This document shows positions 22,192-33,164 of a stretch of 64,000 bases of DNA, in pieces. Source of the DNA: Gigaspora margarita (taxonomy: Eukaryota; Glomeromycota; Glomeromycetes; Diversisporales; Gigasporaceae); the NCBI GenBank assembly GCA_009809945.1, contig WTPW01000355.1, positions 94,589 through 158,588 on the forward strand, given 5' to 3'. A program made the position numbers and the translations under genes. The notes beneath the pieces were generated by a model. The model saw nothing but the letters and a program-made list of their open reading frames with translations, had not been told where the DNA came from and made no database searches. Position 1 is the stretch's first letter, and each line of letters starts with the position of its first letter.

Positions 22192-22561
22192 ATAAATAGC
22201 AAACTTCTATTATTATTTTTATTATTATTATTATTATTATCATCGACGTGTCTAACTCCAACTCCACATTTTTCCAATAAAAGTCTGTTATTATCTCTTT
22301 TTATTTTTTTTCGCAAATGGACTAATTTTTCAAAAGCGTGGATATTTTGTTTTTCATGAAAGTGTTTAAACTCGTCAATAAAATCGATGTGTGACCTTGC
22401 AAAGCGTCAACGTCGTTTTAACAATAACCGCCATCGAGGGGAACTTAACGCCTCAGTTTATTACGGATGAACAAATTTTGAAAGCCCGTCCTTAACCCTT
22501 CTAGCATGACCACCAAAATCAATTATGTAATTGCTGTTTAAAATAATCAGAACTTGTGATC
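22143..22561 (-). CDS. Two exons of an unrecognised gene, 3' end supplied by a MITE
   Basis: Exon A (22561-22465) follows the acceptor TTAATTTGCAG and reads SQVLIILNSNYIID then FGGHARRVKDGLSKFVHP. A 69-nt intron (22464-22396, donor GTAATA, branch-like TTGAC, acceptor CTTTGCAAG) joins in phase to exon B, which reads SHIDFIDEFKHFHEKQ, then NIHAFEKLVHLRKKI, ending in CGVGVRHVDD and an Asn run from an AAT microsatellite. The frame then crosses the MITE end and stops at 22143. Codon use and residue mix are clearly coding, unlike the flanks. Exons upstream of 22561 were not resolved, and the product is not recognised. The original C-terminus was probably lost or displaced when the MITE inserted. 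Confidence 0.55.
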
Positions 22562-22569
22562 CTGCAAAT

Positions 22570-23720
22570 TAACACAATTAAGCAGGATGAAGCTATCTCT
22601 ATCTTCGCAATTCAGGTGCGAATATCGGCGGAAGGTGCAGAATCAATTATTGATATTTTCAATAACAGAATAATCATTAGATTTGATTGGTGTTTTTCAT
22701 AGCGTTATTATTTTTAACAAGAAATAAGTCCAATTAGAAGAAAATAAGATGATCTGGTTTGAAGAATTAAAAAAAAAATTTAATCACTTTAAGATCGCTA
22801 AGTGTGCTGAATCGAATTGTCCCCTCTAAGTTTTTTTCCGGTAATGAAAATTGCTCTTCATAGTATAGCAACTTTGTCAATAAATAACAATTGGTTAACA
22901 GACAAAGCAGAAGCTTAATGCTTATAATAATAATGGTAACATATTGCTCCTTGACAGAAACAATAACTGGATTGAATTAAAATAAATTATCTTTTTTTTT
23001 TTATTATTATTGTGTTAAAATAACGATGTTATGTTTTAGCAATTCTGGAATGTATTAATAAAAATTAAATCAATTTAAAATAATTATTTTATTTTAATCG
23101 CATCAATAAGGGAGACATCCTACTTTCAAGATCTTTATTGGTATACAATACCAGAATTCGTTCTAATAATAATAGTTTTGTATAGTAGAGTGTCCAGAAT
23201 TCTGCGGTGCCCATGTTAAAAGAAAGTTTTTTTTTTTTGTATTTGGTTTTAAAATGATTAAAGTTGTGTTTAACAGTAGGAAAAAAATTTTTTGTCAACT
23301 ATTAGCACCTTCTCTATATCTTGTAAAACGTTTAAAACAAAATTTGCGTTTTTTATATAATCTCCACATCTCGTGCAAAACTCTGCGTATTGTAATATTT
23401 TTTAATGGTTAATTTTTTAAAAATTCGTACAGAGAATAAAATTTTTCAGTTCTCTGGTAACCAGAGAAGTTTTTCGCAAAGCTGAGTCAATTTATTAGTA
23501 AAAATTAATATTTTGATTCAATCCTCAATAGTGTATTGGATTTAGTTCTGATTTAAGTTAATCGAATAAATAACTCGAAATTCATATACGAGATCCTTCA
23601 ATAACATTTAGTGGTGTGAACCATTATCCGTTGGATATTTAAACAATAGTAAATTCAATGGATATCCATTGGATCTATTGTCTAAATATTCAATGGATAA
23701 CATTTCACATCACTAATAAC
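22570..23720. other. Spacer; unresolved upstream exons possible
   Basis: A frame on the minus strand near 22690-22570 is open for about 30 codons but does not join the exons at 22465-22561. A minus-strand frame at 23298-23089 is of unclear status. Nothing else is supported. Confidence 0.35.
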
Positions 23721-23725
23721 TTTTA

Positions 23726-23886
23726 AACTGCATAATTTATAGTTATTGTATGGGTATGTAGTGAATAACCCAGTTACACACACGGGTTCATATTCCGTGC
23801 CGAAGGCACGGGATTTTAATATGAACCCGTGTGTGTAACTGGGTTATTCACTACATACCCATACAATAACTATAAATTATGCAGTT
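23726..23886. mobile_element. Perfect 68-bp-arm palindrome (foldback MITE)
   Basis: The arms AACTGCATAATTTATAGTTA...GGGTTCATAT (23726-23793) and their exact inverse (23819-23886) show no mismatch. They enclose a loop that itself folds (CCGTGCC GAA GGCACGG). TA flanks both ends (23724-23725 and 23887-23888). A shorter relative with the same TTATTGTATGGG end lies at 29998-30127. Confidence 0.8.
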
Positions 23887-24059
23887 TAGACATTAATTTT
23901 TATATTGAAAAAAAAAACTAGTATAAGGATTAAGAAAAGTTAACGGAGAAGTTAGATCATCAAATATCGTTAAGAGGATTTAATAACGCAAAAAATATCA
24001 TATTTAATAGTGCATTTTATATATGAAATACTAAAACTGTATAAATAAATATTTGAAAA

Positions 24060-24740
24060 GATCGTATCAATAATTTACATGACTCGGGCCTCGGTCGAGG
24101 AAACGTCAATTTTTGAAAATACGTGATATTTCGTTATTAAAAACAAATTCTTAATTAGTTTATGATCACTCCTCGTGGAGTTGGGGCATTGCTTAAATAG
24201 TTGTTGTTGTCTAATATGGTTATATTGTATTGTTGTAATCACCGATGATATTTGTTTTAATTGAGTTGTGTGATGACGTGATCTGGGGATTTGAAGGGGG
24301 TGAGCTAGAATGCCACTTTTTGAAAAGGAAAGAGGTATATTGAGTATGTATCTTGGCTTCTTGAGTGGTCTTTCTCTTCTTTTGGTAGGAGTTTTGAGAT
24401 ATTGAGAGGGTTGTGGGTGTTGATGTTGTGGTGAAAAGTATTGCATAGTTTGGGAGTTAGGGTGCATAGAAGTTTGTCGTAGAGATGTGTATAGTGGAGT
24501 TGGGAAGTGTCATAATGACTACTCTCTCCACTTCTCTTGCTAATTTTGTTTGTCTTCTTGGTGGTATCTGGGTTAGGTTAGAGATAGAAGTAGGTTTGAA
24601 TATAACTAAAGTTATGGATAAATGTTTAATTACTATAGTTGTTATACAAAATGTTTGCTTTAAGTATTTATTTTGCTCATTTAATAAATTGTGATTTATG
24701 GGAAAGAGTTTTTTTTTTATTATTTTTATCTGTAACAAAT
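24060..24740 (-). pseudogene. Possible degraded Pro/Ser/Asn/Gln-rich gene
   Basis: The minus strand is C- and A-rich and open in pieces in all three frames. An ATG at 24467 gives MHPNSQTMQYFSPQHQHPQP with a basic TPTKRRERPLKKPRY stretch. A second frame gives KWHSSSPPSNPQITSSHNSI and a third NNNYLSNAPTPRGV. The residue mix resembles the disordered tails of fungal regulators, but no domain is seen and the frames conflict. It may be a frameshifted gene or merely biased composition. Confidence 0.3.
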
Positions 24741-24905
24741 AATATATGTTTGATAATTATATACTGTATAATCAATAAATGTTTATTTCATAAAATAACA
24801 ATAATAATATAATGTTGACAAATAAAATATACGATAAATAATATAAAATGTTCAAAATACATTGTAATTACATGATGTGAATATACAGTAAATAAATGTA
24901 ATTTA

Positions 24906-26830
24906 TCATCGACGGTGCAAACTTTCTGCCATCAATGAAGTTACTCTTTCAAATTGCTCTAAAAACCTTGCATATGATGAACTGTGAAAATCACCAAAAA
25001 GTTTGACGCAGATATGTTCAAAAAAAATACTAACATTACGCAAGATATAAATATAAACCATGAATGATAAAATGAATGTTAAAAAAGATGCAAAAATAAC
25101 TGCAAAACCTGTAAAAGGACCTGTAATCTCAATAAAATAAAATAAGAGACCTGGTATGGCGATAGTAAGTGGAAGTAGTAATATACTTAATGAAAGGTAA
25201 ATCAAACATAAACTCATGTGAATGATTATCTTAATAATAAAAATTATTCTACTTATAATGAATAGAAAAATTTTCTTAAGCCACTTCATAATCAATTGAA
25301 ATATTCTATTAACATGTTTAGAAAATCCTTTATCAATTAGAAATACTTCGTATTCTTCGATTTCAAAAGTTCCTCCGTTAATAATTTTTTTTTCATAAGA
25401 TTGCTGCCTGCTTTCACAAATGATGCCGGCATGGTTGATACGTAAATCTTGTAAACCAAAGCAGGGTCCTTTATTTCTACACCAAATGATCGCTTCTTCT
25501 TTAGAAGAAACTCGACTTAAAATGGGGTTTCCTCGATTTGTTAATGAAAATATAAAACTATTTGATGCTTTACATTTAAAATCATTATAAAATTCATTAT
25601 TCATAGGTAATAGAGGTGACTTTTCATCTTCTTCGACTTTAATGCTGCGCCATTCTAACGGATTATATCCGCCAATTATTTCCCTTGAATCCCGAACTTT
25701 AATAACAACAACTGTTGGTCCTTTATTGTCACAATTGTTATGAAAATTATTAATTCCAAAACCATCACGACTAGCGCGATATATAAGTTTAAGCTTAAAA
25801 GGTAAATCCTTAAAATTATAAGGTTTTTGTTTCTTATTGATCCAACTTGCTATTAATGCTGCATCTTTAGCATTAATAATATTAGAATCAAATGGATATC
25901 CTCTTAATAGTAAAATATCAAATGAAGTTTTGGAGTTAGGTTCCAAAAAATGTTGTAAAATTTCTTCATCAAGACCATCTGGTAGAATACTTTTAAACCG
26001 ATTCGTAACTTTATTGTAGTCGTTAGGTAACATGTTATAAAATCGAATATGAGGAATACAATTACGCAAGGTATTTTTTAGATCCATAAAATTCTCCGGT
26101 GTCCACTTAGTTGGATCATCATCTAAAATTGAATCGGTATTTTTAATTCCCCATTTAATCAAATATTCCCAAATTTTAATTTCATCTAGTTCAAGATCAT
26201 CATATTTCAAAAGTTGAATAAGCAACGTTTCTTTTATTTCGGAAAATCTTCTGATTCAAATATAATTTTAGGTTCTCTCTCAATTAACCCTAATGCATAA
26301 TTATATAAATTGGTAAAACGTTCGTTTTGTAAAGCCGTAATGATATCTTTTGGTTTCCATGCTAATTTATTTTCAAGCAAAAGATTTTCAAGTTGTTGAT
26401 AAACTTCAAGTAATTGAAGTTCATCAGCTGCAATTGCGATTTCTATAAGGTTAACTTCGTTATTCTCGATTGTAAGTGTTCCTGTATAAATTTGCCTATA
26501 CACAATTAAGTAATTTCAATAAAATTTTATAGTATTAACTTTATTTTATGAATACCACAAATTAGTATCATGCACTAAACAAACTCACTTTATAAGAATT
26601 TCAAATACAATGGGCGAAATATTGGGTTTATTGAAAATGATGATTCCATCTTCTTTCTTTGCCCAACGTGAAGACAAGGCATTTTTAAAATAAGCTGACC
26701 TAGAAGATAAGATAACTGAATGTGCTCTAAATTCTTTAGTATTTGGTTCTTCACCAACTATAATTTTTATATTATAATCTTCAGCATTTTCAAGTAAATT
26801 TGAAAAATCCGTAGATATAGAACTATTCAT
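24906..26830 (-). CDS. BTB-BACK-TLDc protein with C-terminal membrane region
   Basis: Exon 1 (26830-26589) starts MNSSISTDFSNLLENAEDYN and carries most of a BTB domain (KEFRAHSVILSSRSAYFKNA). A 93-nt intron (26588 GTGAGT to 26496 TAG) joins in phase to QIYTGTL, the end of the BTB fold, then a BACK-like helical region. Near 26238 one base is missing: the frame EDFP runs into a stop, while the next frame continues ETLLIQLLKYDD without homology loss. The TLDc domain follows (LIYRASRDGFG, GGYNPLEW, FSLTNRGNP, EYEVFLI; about 25900-25330). After it come about 130 residues with three or four hydrophobic helices (25300-24990) ending SLMAESLHRR. BTB-TLDc proteins are an expanded family in these fungi, perhaps Cul3 adaptors; a membrane tail is unusual. 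The frameshift means it is either a recent pseudogene or a sequencing error. Confidence 0.8.
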
Positions 26831-26867
26831 ATTTTACGTTAAATATATGATAAAAAAAGATACCGTA

Positions 26868-27180
26868 CGGTGCAGGAATCTAAATGTTTCAATCACTTTA
26901 TATAGGATAAAGTTTAGTAAACTCATTGGAGACAAGCTAAATTTGTCATTTTCAATAACTAACCCTTTAAATTTAAGCAGTATGCATAGGATAGTTGCTA
27001 TTAAGTACATATTATTCTTGACGTATTATTTTTTTATGCAAAAGATTGAGAAATTCTAGATTCTTCACTTTATTGAGATTGATATTTTAAGAAAATTTTA
27101 AGAGATTTATTCTAATGTATTAACCAGTTTATGCATTATCTCTACATAGAGAGATCTAGGATTTTAAATTTCGCGCACCG
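26868..27180. mobile_element. Tc1/mariner-like MITE in the BTB gene's upstream region
   Basis: CGGTGCAGGAATCTAAATG (26868-26886) is inverted at the right end as TTTAAATTTCGCGCACCG (27163-27180). TA flanks both sides (26866-26867 and 27181-27182). It begins only 36 bp upstream of the BTB gene's ATG, so the promoter must lie within or beyond it. Confidence 0.6.
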
Positions 27181-27239
27181 TACCTTAGCAAACGTTATGA
27201 TACTGTATTAAATGGCATGCATCGATGTGTGTGCGATGT

Positions 27240-27345
27240 AATTATGTAAATCAAGACTAGAAATGGGCACAATGGTGCTTTTCTATATTACGTAAATAAA
27301 GTCTAGAGATGGGCAAAATGGTGGTTTTCTATATTATGCATGTGC
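27240..27345. repeat. Two ~50-bp direct repeats
   Basis: ATGTAAATCAAGACTAGAAA, TGGGCACAATGGTGCTTTTC, TATATTA (27244-27290) is repeated as ACGTAAATAAAGTCTAGAGA, TGGGCAAAATGGTGGTTTTC, TATATTA (27290-27338). GCATGC-type palindromes follow to 27385. Confidence 0.7.
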
Positions 27346-27416
27346 ATGGTATCCCACATGCATGCATGTATGCATGCAGTATAGTTTTCCTACAGAATGT
27401 GTTTTTTTTATAATCT

Positions 27417-28330
27417 TAAATAAAGATATTTTAGCGATTATTTAATCAAATTCAATAAGCTTTTTTTTATTTTGATTCTACAGATATAGAATCAAAATAA
27501 AAAAAGTTTATTAAGTAGTTACTGAGATAACTTTGTTCAAAGTTTTGAAAATTTTCAAAATGCCTATCAAACAATAGTATAAAAAATTTTAAATTTTTGA
27601 ATAAATATTTTAGCAATTAACTAATCAAATTCAATAAACTTTTTTATTTTTCTAAAAATATAAAGCATCAAAATAAATAAAAAGTTTATCAAATTTGATC
27701 AAGTAGTTGCTAGGATATTTTCAAAATTTTGGAAAAATTTAAACTAATAGCTATTATTATAAAAATTTTTTTTAAAAAAAAAACTTTGAACAAAGATATT
27801 TAGAAACAATTTAATTAAATTTGATAAACATTTTTTTATTTTTATTTACAGATATAAATAATTAAAATAAATAAAATTATAAAATTTAACAAATTTGATT
27901 AGATAGTTGCTAAAATATTTTTGTTCAAAATTTTAAAAAATTTTATTATAGCTATTATTTTAATTATTTAAAATTTTTTTAAACTTTTAAATAAAGATAA
28001 CTTGACAACAATCTAACCAAATTCAATGTACATATTTTATTTTAATTTTATAGATATATAAAATTAAAATTAAAAAGTTTATAAAATTTGGTTAGATAGT
28101 TGCTAAGAAATCTTTATTTAAAGATTTTAAAAAATTTTATACTACAGTATTAACAGATATTTTAAACTTTAAAATAAAATTTTAAGCAAAACTATTTTAA
28201 TAACTAGTTGATCAAATTTAATAAACTTTTTTTTTTAATTTATAATATTTGTTGTATTAATATTAAAAAAGATTTATTAAATTTATTTAGATAGTTGTCA
28301 AGATATCTTTATTCAAAATTATAAAAAAAT
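27417..28330. repeat. Tandem array of five hairpin units, ~175-200 bp each
   Basis: Each unit reads roughly AAAGATATTTTAGCAACTA, TTAATCAAATTCAATAAACT, a T-rich arm, a GATATA loop, and then the inverse order ending TTGATTAGATAGTTGCTAAG, ATATCTTTGTTCAAA. Unit starts lie near 27420, 27600, 27790, 27990 and 28185. Each unit is thus its own inverted repeat, and the units are joined head to tail. No coding. Confidence 0.75.
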
Positions 28331-28737
28331 ATAATCACTATAGAAGGTTAATATTGTATAGACATATTAATACAAAATTGCTAGACTGTGTGCATAGTGC
28401 CTATCTTTAACCAAGACTATATATATATTACTTAAGGTTTTAGTTTTTATAAATAAAAATAGATAATTTTTTTTTTAGATATACAGATTAGATTTTTATT
28501 TTTAGTTAAAATTTTTTAATAATATTATATTTATACAAAATTATAAAACCTTTTTATATTGTTTGATTTTTTAAAATTTCTTTATATATTACTGTTACTT
28601 TATATACACAAAAATTTAAAAGGGTATCCATTAGTTATACTAAATTTAGTGCAAAGTATTTAATTTAGTACAGTTTTATAAGCTAAATTTTAAAAAAATT
28701 TTATTATTAACTTCAAATTAATTTTTCTAATACTGTA

Positions 28738-28920
28738 TTTCTCCAAAAATAAGCACTCTTTTTTACTATAGAAGTGCTTATTTTTGGGTATAATCTCAAC
28801 TAAAAATTTGAATAATTTGATATTTAGTTGCTTATTTCTATTATATAAGGGTGCTTATTTTTGGGTATATATGAATTGTAGGGGGTGCTTACTTTTGGAG
28901 TGTGCTTATTTTTGGAGAAA
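28738..28920. mobile_element. Tc1/mariner-like MITE, 183 bp
   Basis: Ends TTTCTCCAAAAATAAGCAC and GTGCTTATTTTTGGAGAAA are perfect 19-bp inverted repeats flanked by TA (28736-28737 and 28921-28922). Two further internal copies of GTGCTTATTTTTGGGTAT are present. Non-coding. Confidence 0.85.
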
Positions 28921-28922
28921 TA

Positions 28923-29995
28923 TGATATATAATTCTATATTTTGTACATGTATATTTAAACTTACAAAAGCTATATTAAAAAATTTAAAAAATTTTTTGC
29001 TATAAAAAGTGCAATAAAAATAACTAAAAAATAACTAAAAATATTAAACAAATTATTGTATAGGTCTTATGTAACAACTTGTGCTTTTTTTACTCATTTA
29101 TTGGTACATATTAAAAATAATTAAATCAGATCACTCATATTTAATAAAAATATGAAAGTGTCCTGATTTAATTATTTATTATTATTATTATTATTATTAT
29201 TGTAGTTGTCTTCATATTTTTAATAATATTGGGACATTTGCCTTTTTAAATTTTTATTGGATAATATCAATATTAATTTGTTTTTACTTTTTTTAAAATT
29301 GTCTTGGATAGATTATTAAAACTTCATTTCTTTATATTCTTATTACATAGAATTGTATAATTGTTGGATTTTTGTTTCTTCTTATAATTTTTTTTGGATG
29401 TGTCATACATTATTAGATCTTTGCTTTTAGATCTTCACTTTTTTTAAAATTCTTTATTTATTGGATTTTTGTCTTTTTTTTTAAATTTTATTGTACAAGT
29501 CATACATTATTAGATCTTTGCCTTTGATTTTCACTTTTTTTAAATTCTTTTTAGACAAATTCATATTTTTGTTAAAATTCTTTTAGAGTAAATTGCATAT
29601 TATTAAGTTTTTTGCTTTCTTTAAATTTTAATTATACTGAGTTATATATTATTTGTTTTATTTTCTTTATATAATTTTACTAAAAAGATTATATTATTGA
29701 ATTTTTACTTTCTTTAAATCTTTTTATACATAGTTATCTTGATTAAATTTTATATTTTTTTTTTTTAAAAAAAAATTCATGTTAATGGATTTTACATTAT
29801 TATGTTCATACTTGAACTTGGATTTAATCATTTGATATTTTGTATAAAAGAATTAATAATTCAAATCATAGATAGATTTTTTACTTATGCTATTATCTTG
29901 TGTGTGTATTTAATATTTCATAACAGTAATATTAAAATTAGCTTTTTATTGAGATAAAAGTAATACACAAGTTGTTATATTAGACACGAACAATA
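28923..29995. other. T-rich spacer with degenerate short repeats
   Basis: From 29230 to 29760 a T-rich theme (ATTATTGGATTTTTGCTTTC, TTTAAATTTT) recurs every 60-90 bp, resembling in texture the 7.7-10 kb array. No coding support. Confidence 0.45.
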
Positions 29996-29997
29996 AT

Positions 29998-30127
29998 ATA
30001 GTTATTGTATGGGACTGTATAAATAACTAAATTTTTATGGACTAACCTGTGTCACATGGCATTTAGCCATATGACCCAGGTTAACCTGTGCAAATTTAGT
30101 TATTTTCTACAACCCATACAATAACAA
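29998..30127. mobile_element. Foldback MITE related to the palindrome at 23.7 kb
   Basis: TAGTTATTGTATGGG (29999-30013) is inverted as CCCATACAATAAC (30113-30125), with a nested arm pair ATAACTAAATTT...AAATTTAGTTAT and an inner TCACATGGC/GCCATATGA hairpin. Confidence 0.7.
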
Positions 30128-30389
30128 TAACTTATTAAATTGTAAACAACAAAAATTTTATTTAATAAAGCTTTTTTAAATTTTTAATATATTGTAAATT
30201 TAGTTTTTCTGATTCTAATAATAATAAAATTATTAAAATTGGTTTAGTAAATAAAAATTTTATATTATTTAATTTTACCAATTTTTTTATATTTTGTATA
30301 TGTTTACTATAAAAAACTAACTATTTTTAGATATATTGCTTTAAAGTAGGTTTAATTAAACTATTCTAAAATCAAAGTTAGATTTAAAT

Positions 30390-30618
30390 AAGGCCACAAA
30401 AACATTAATTAATTGGTTTCATAACCTGGCTGGGTCAAAATTTGAAAACCTCAAAAAAATTTTTATATATTTTAAAAACTAGGTGGGATTTTAAGAAAAA
30501 TTATATATAAATTTTATAAAACTTTTTATATAAATTTAAAAAAAAAAGCTAGCCAGCCACATTAATTTAAAAAAAATTTATATTATAAAAACCAAGAAAT
30601 TAAATTTCTATAGTCTAA
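30390..30618. mobile_element. MITE related to the element at 403-633
   Basis: Left AGGCCACAAAAACATTAATT, GGTTTCATAACCTGGCTGGG and right CTAGCCAGCCACATTAATTT, AAAACCAAGAAATTAAATTT form a degraded inverted repeat with the same landmarks as the first MITE of the window. The shared core motif occurs just before it (30212-30250). Confidence 0.45.
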
Positions 30619-31059
30619 TTTAAAATTTTAATATTTTTTATTTTTTTATTAACTTTTATAAATATAACTCTTTTAGTACTATACTAAAATAAGTATAGCA
30701 AAATTTTAGCAAAATACAAAAGCTTAAGATCAATTTGTACAAAATTTTTATTAAAATATTGCTAAAATTTTGAATAAGTAAGTATTAGTTTAAATTATAT
30801 TTTAGCAAAATTTAAAATAAAATTTATAGTTTGTTATTGTAAATAATTTTTTAAATTTATACTAAATTTAGTACAAAGAGCTAATAGATATTTATTAAGT
30901 AACTAATAAGTTTTTAATACTAATTAACTATTTATTATTTCAAAATTTGTAATTCTAACAAGCTAATACAATATCAAAAAAAGTAATAACAAAACTTATT
31001 TAAAAAAAAAACTAATAAAAAATTAAAAATCATAAATTCATCAACTTTTTCTAACAATC

Positions 31060-31240
31060 CCTTGTACCAACTTTTCAAGAATGCTGATCTACAAAACTAT
31101 ATAGTTAATATATTTTACTACAACAAAACTTTATTAGATAAAAGTTAGGTGTGACCATTTACTGCATGTTTGGTTATAGCTAAAATAGAGTTGAAAAAGA
31201 ATTGAACCCTTATAAGCAAGGCCTCCTAACAAAAAACTAT
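31060..31240 (+). mobile_element. Retroposon 3' end (tail motif)
   Basis: The string TTATAAGCAAGGCCTCCTAA followed by an A run (31209-31235) matches the tails of the retroposon at 3.85 kb and the LINE at 49.5 kb. The 5' limit and target duplication were not found. Further right (31240-31560) the minus strand shows short coding-like strings such as WRSKPKCSFC, too broken to assign. Confidence 0.35.
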
Positions 31241-31629
31241 AATACTACCAAACAAGAATGTAGTAGATAAGTTCTAGAGCTTTGTTAAGGTCTATAGAAG
31301 CAAAAGCAAAAGTAGATATTAGGTTGGATATATTATTCTATATAGTGTAACTCTTTCAAGTTCCTACAAGTTGGTACCCTCTCTGCTTCCTTCTTTGGCT
31401 TTCTTGAAATTTTAACAAAATGAGCATTTTGGTTTACTCCTCCAAAAGATCAGCAGTGTTTACTTTTTCCAAATTGGAAATGTGCCTATCTAATCAGAAT
31501 CAAGTCACAAGTAAATTTTAGGTCCTGCAAAATAAATAATGAAGGACACATAAGACTATTGGAGGAAAAATTATGAATAAAATTTCTTTCTAGAATATTT
31601 TTTAGATATAGTTTTCTTTTTCTTTTATG

Positions 31630-32345
31630 TAGGTATTATGGTGAAGTGGGTATTGTGGCAAATTAGGGATATCTTGTGATCCTATAATCAGAATCAAATG
31701 AAATTAGGACCATTTGATTCCTCTCATCGAGAGGAATCGAATGATATAAGTTTCATTCAATTTAGACTACCACTTCATAATATATTTAAGTTAAATGCAA
31801 TTTTGTAAATAACAGTATAATCGCTTTTGTGATTCAGTGATCAAAATTGTGCGACATTTATGCCAAACGATTCTTCTCATTCTTCTCAACTATGAGGAAT
31901 CAATTGATATAAAAACTGCTTAATTTAGACCACTAAATCATGAGATATTTGTGTTTAAGCTATTTAAATATATGGAATAATATATCTATAATAAAAAGGT
32001 ATTATGACAAATGTTGATTTCTCGTGGCTCCGGGATCAGAATCCAATAGTTGTTATGACATCCGATTCCTTTCAATGAGAAGAATTGAATGGTAAAACAG
32101 TCATTGGGTTCTGATTTCGGGGTCATGAGATATAAACGATTCGCCACAATACCTTTAAATGCAAAAAATCACATTATTTTTAATAAAAATTTAAACTCAA
32201 GTATCTTTAGCTCTAGTGATCGAAATCAAGTGTTTTTGGTATCAAACAATTCAGCTCAATGAGACGAATCAAATAATACCAAAACTATTTGAATTCGATT
32301 GGTATATCACGTGATACAGTCAAAACTTGTTAACTTCGCCATAAT
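31630..32345. repeat. Tandem array of about four hairpin units, ~180 bp each
   Basis: Every unit contains a central dyad such as GATTCCTCTCATCGAGAGGA and outer arms (CTTGTGATCCTATAATCAGA and its inverse). The second full unit (31990-32168) folds over about 80 bp per arm, from GGTATTATGACAAATGTTGA to CGATTCGCCACAATACC. Other dyads are centred near 31720, 31890 and 32255. The array ends with CGCCATAATATC, the inverse of its start. Confidence 0.7.
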
Positions 32346-32447
32346 ATCTTAATCTCCCATATGCTCTGTGAACACTGAACATGTAATTTCCAATACTGAT
32401 GCCAATGCATGATTGGTTTATTTATCATCATTGTACGTCAAAATCAA

Positions 32448-32602
32448 CCACCCTAGCGTCACCACCCTAAAAATTTCGCTATCTGGTCAAATTAAAAACT
32501 CAAAGATCAGGTGTAAATAATATCAAAACAAAAATCTCCAAATACTAACCCTAACGCTAATAGCAAGATTTTTTTAGACTGGTGACGCAAGGGTCTTAGT
32601 TG
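32448..32602. mobile_element. MITE, empty-site paralogue of the copy at 44.4 kb
   Basis: CCACCCTAGCGTCACCACCC (32448-32467) has a partial inverse GGTGACGCAAGGGTC (32581-32595). The interior includes ACTAACCCTAACGCTAATAG. The copy at 44399-44640 is the same family but carries a hAT MITE at the sixth base after GCGT; this copy shows the uninterrupted sequence. Confidence 0.65.
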
Positions 32603-33164
32603 AAATAGAATTTTTGTATTTCTATAAAGAAATGAGATTGAATTCTTATTCATCAAATCGCATTACAGTAAATTTTTTAAAAATGACCAAGATGCAAGGA
32701 TATTTATTTTTATCTTGCGATACATTTGAGAGTTTGCTTAAAAAATTTCTTGATGACAAATCTGTTACTCAAAGTTGTGAAACCTTTATTATGATGAAGG
32801 TAGTCATGAATTTGTATTTAAGTTCTTAAAGATCCATTAAATACAACTATTAGATCGTTAAAAATCTTTATTAAACAAAAAAAAACATTCAGCTACGAAA
32901 TTTAGGAAGATCAAGTCCTATTCGAAGTCGCATATAGAATAGTAAAGATTAAATTTCTTGTAGGTTTTAATTTGATTATACTCAATAATAATATTTGCCT
33001 GGCAAACACACTGTACTAGGTTATGACAGGATCCATGTTCAATATTTAATACAGAGGACGCGATTTCACAGAGAATAATCTGATTTTGCTTAATGGTAAA
33101 GTCAAGTCAACCTTTACCATTAGTGTCAGATAAAGAATATTCAGAGTGTAATTGTTTCGTAGTG

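Noticed and set aside
27417..28330. CRISPR array or other spacer-repeat system
   Set aside because: Units are long, A/T-rich, internally palindromic and lack unique spacers between short constant repeats.
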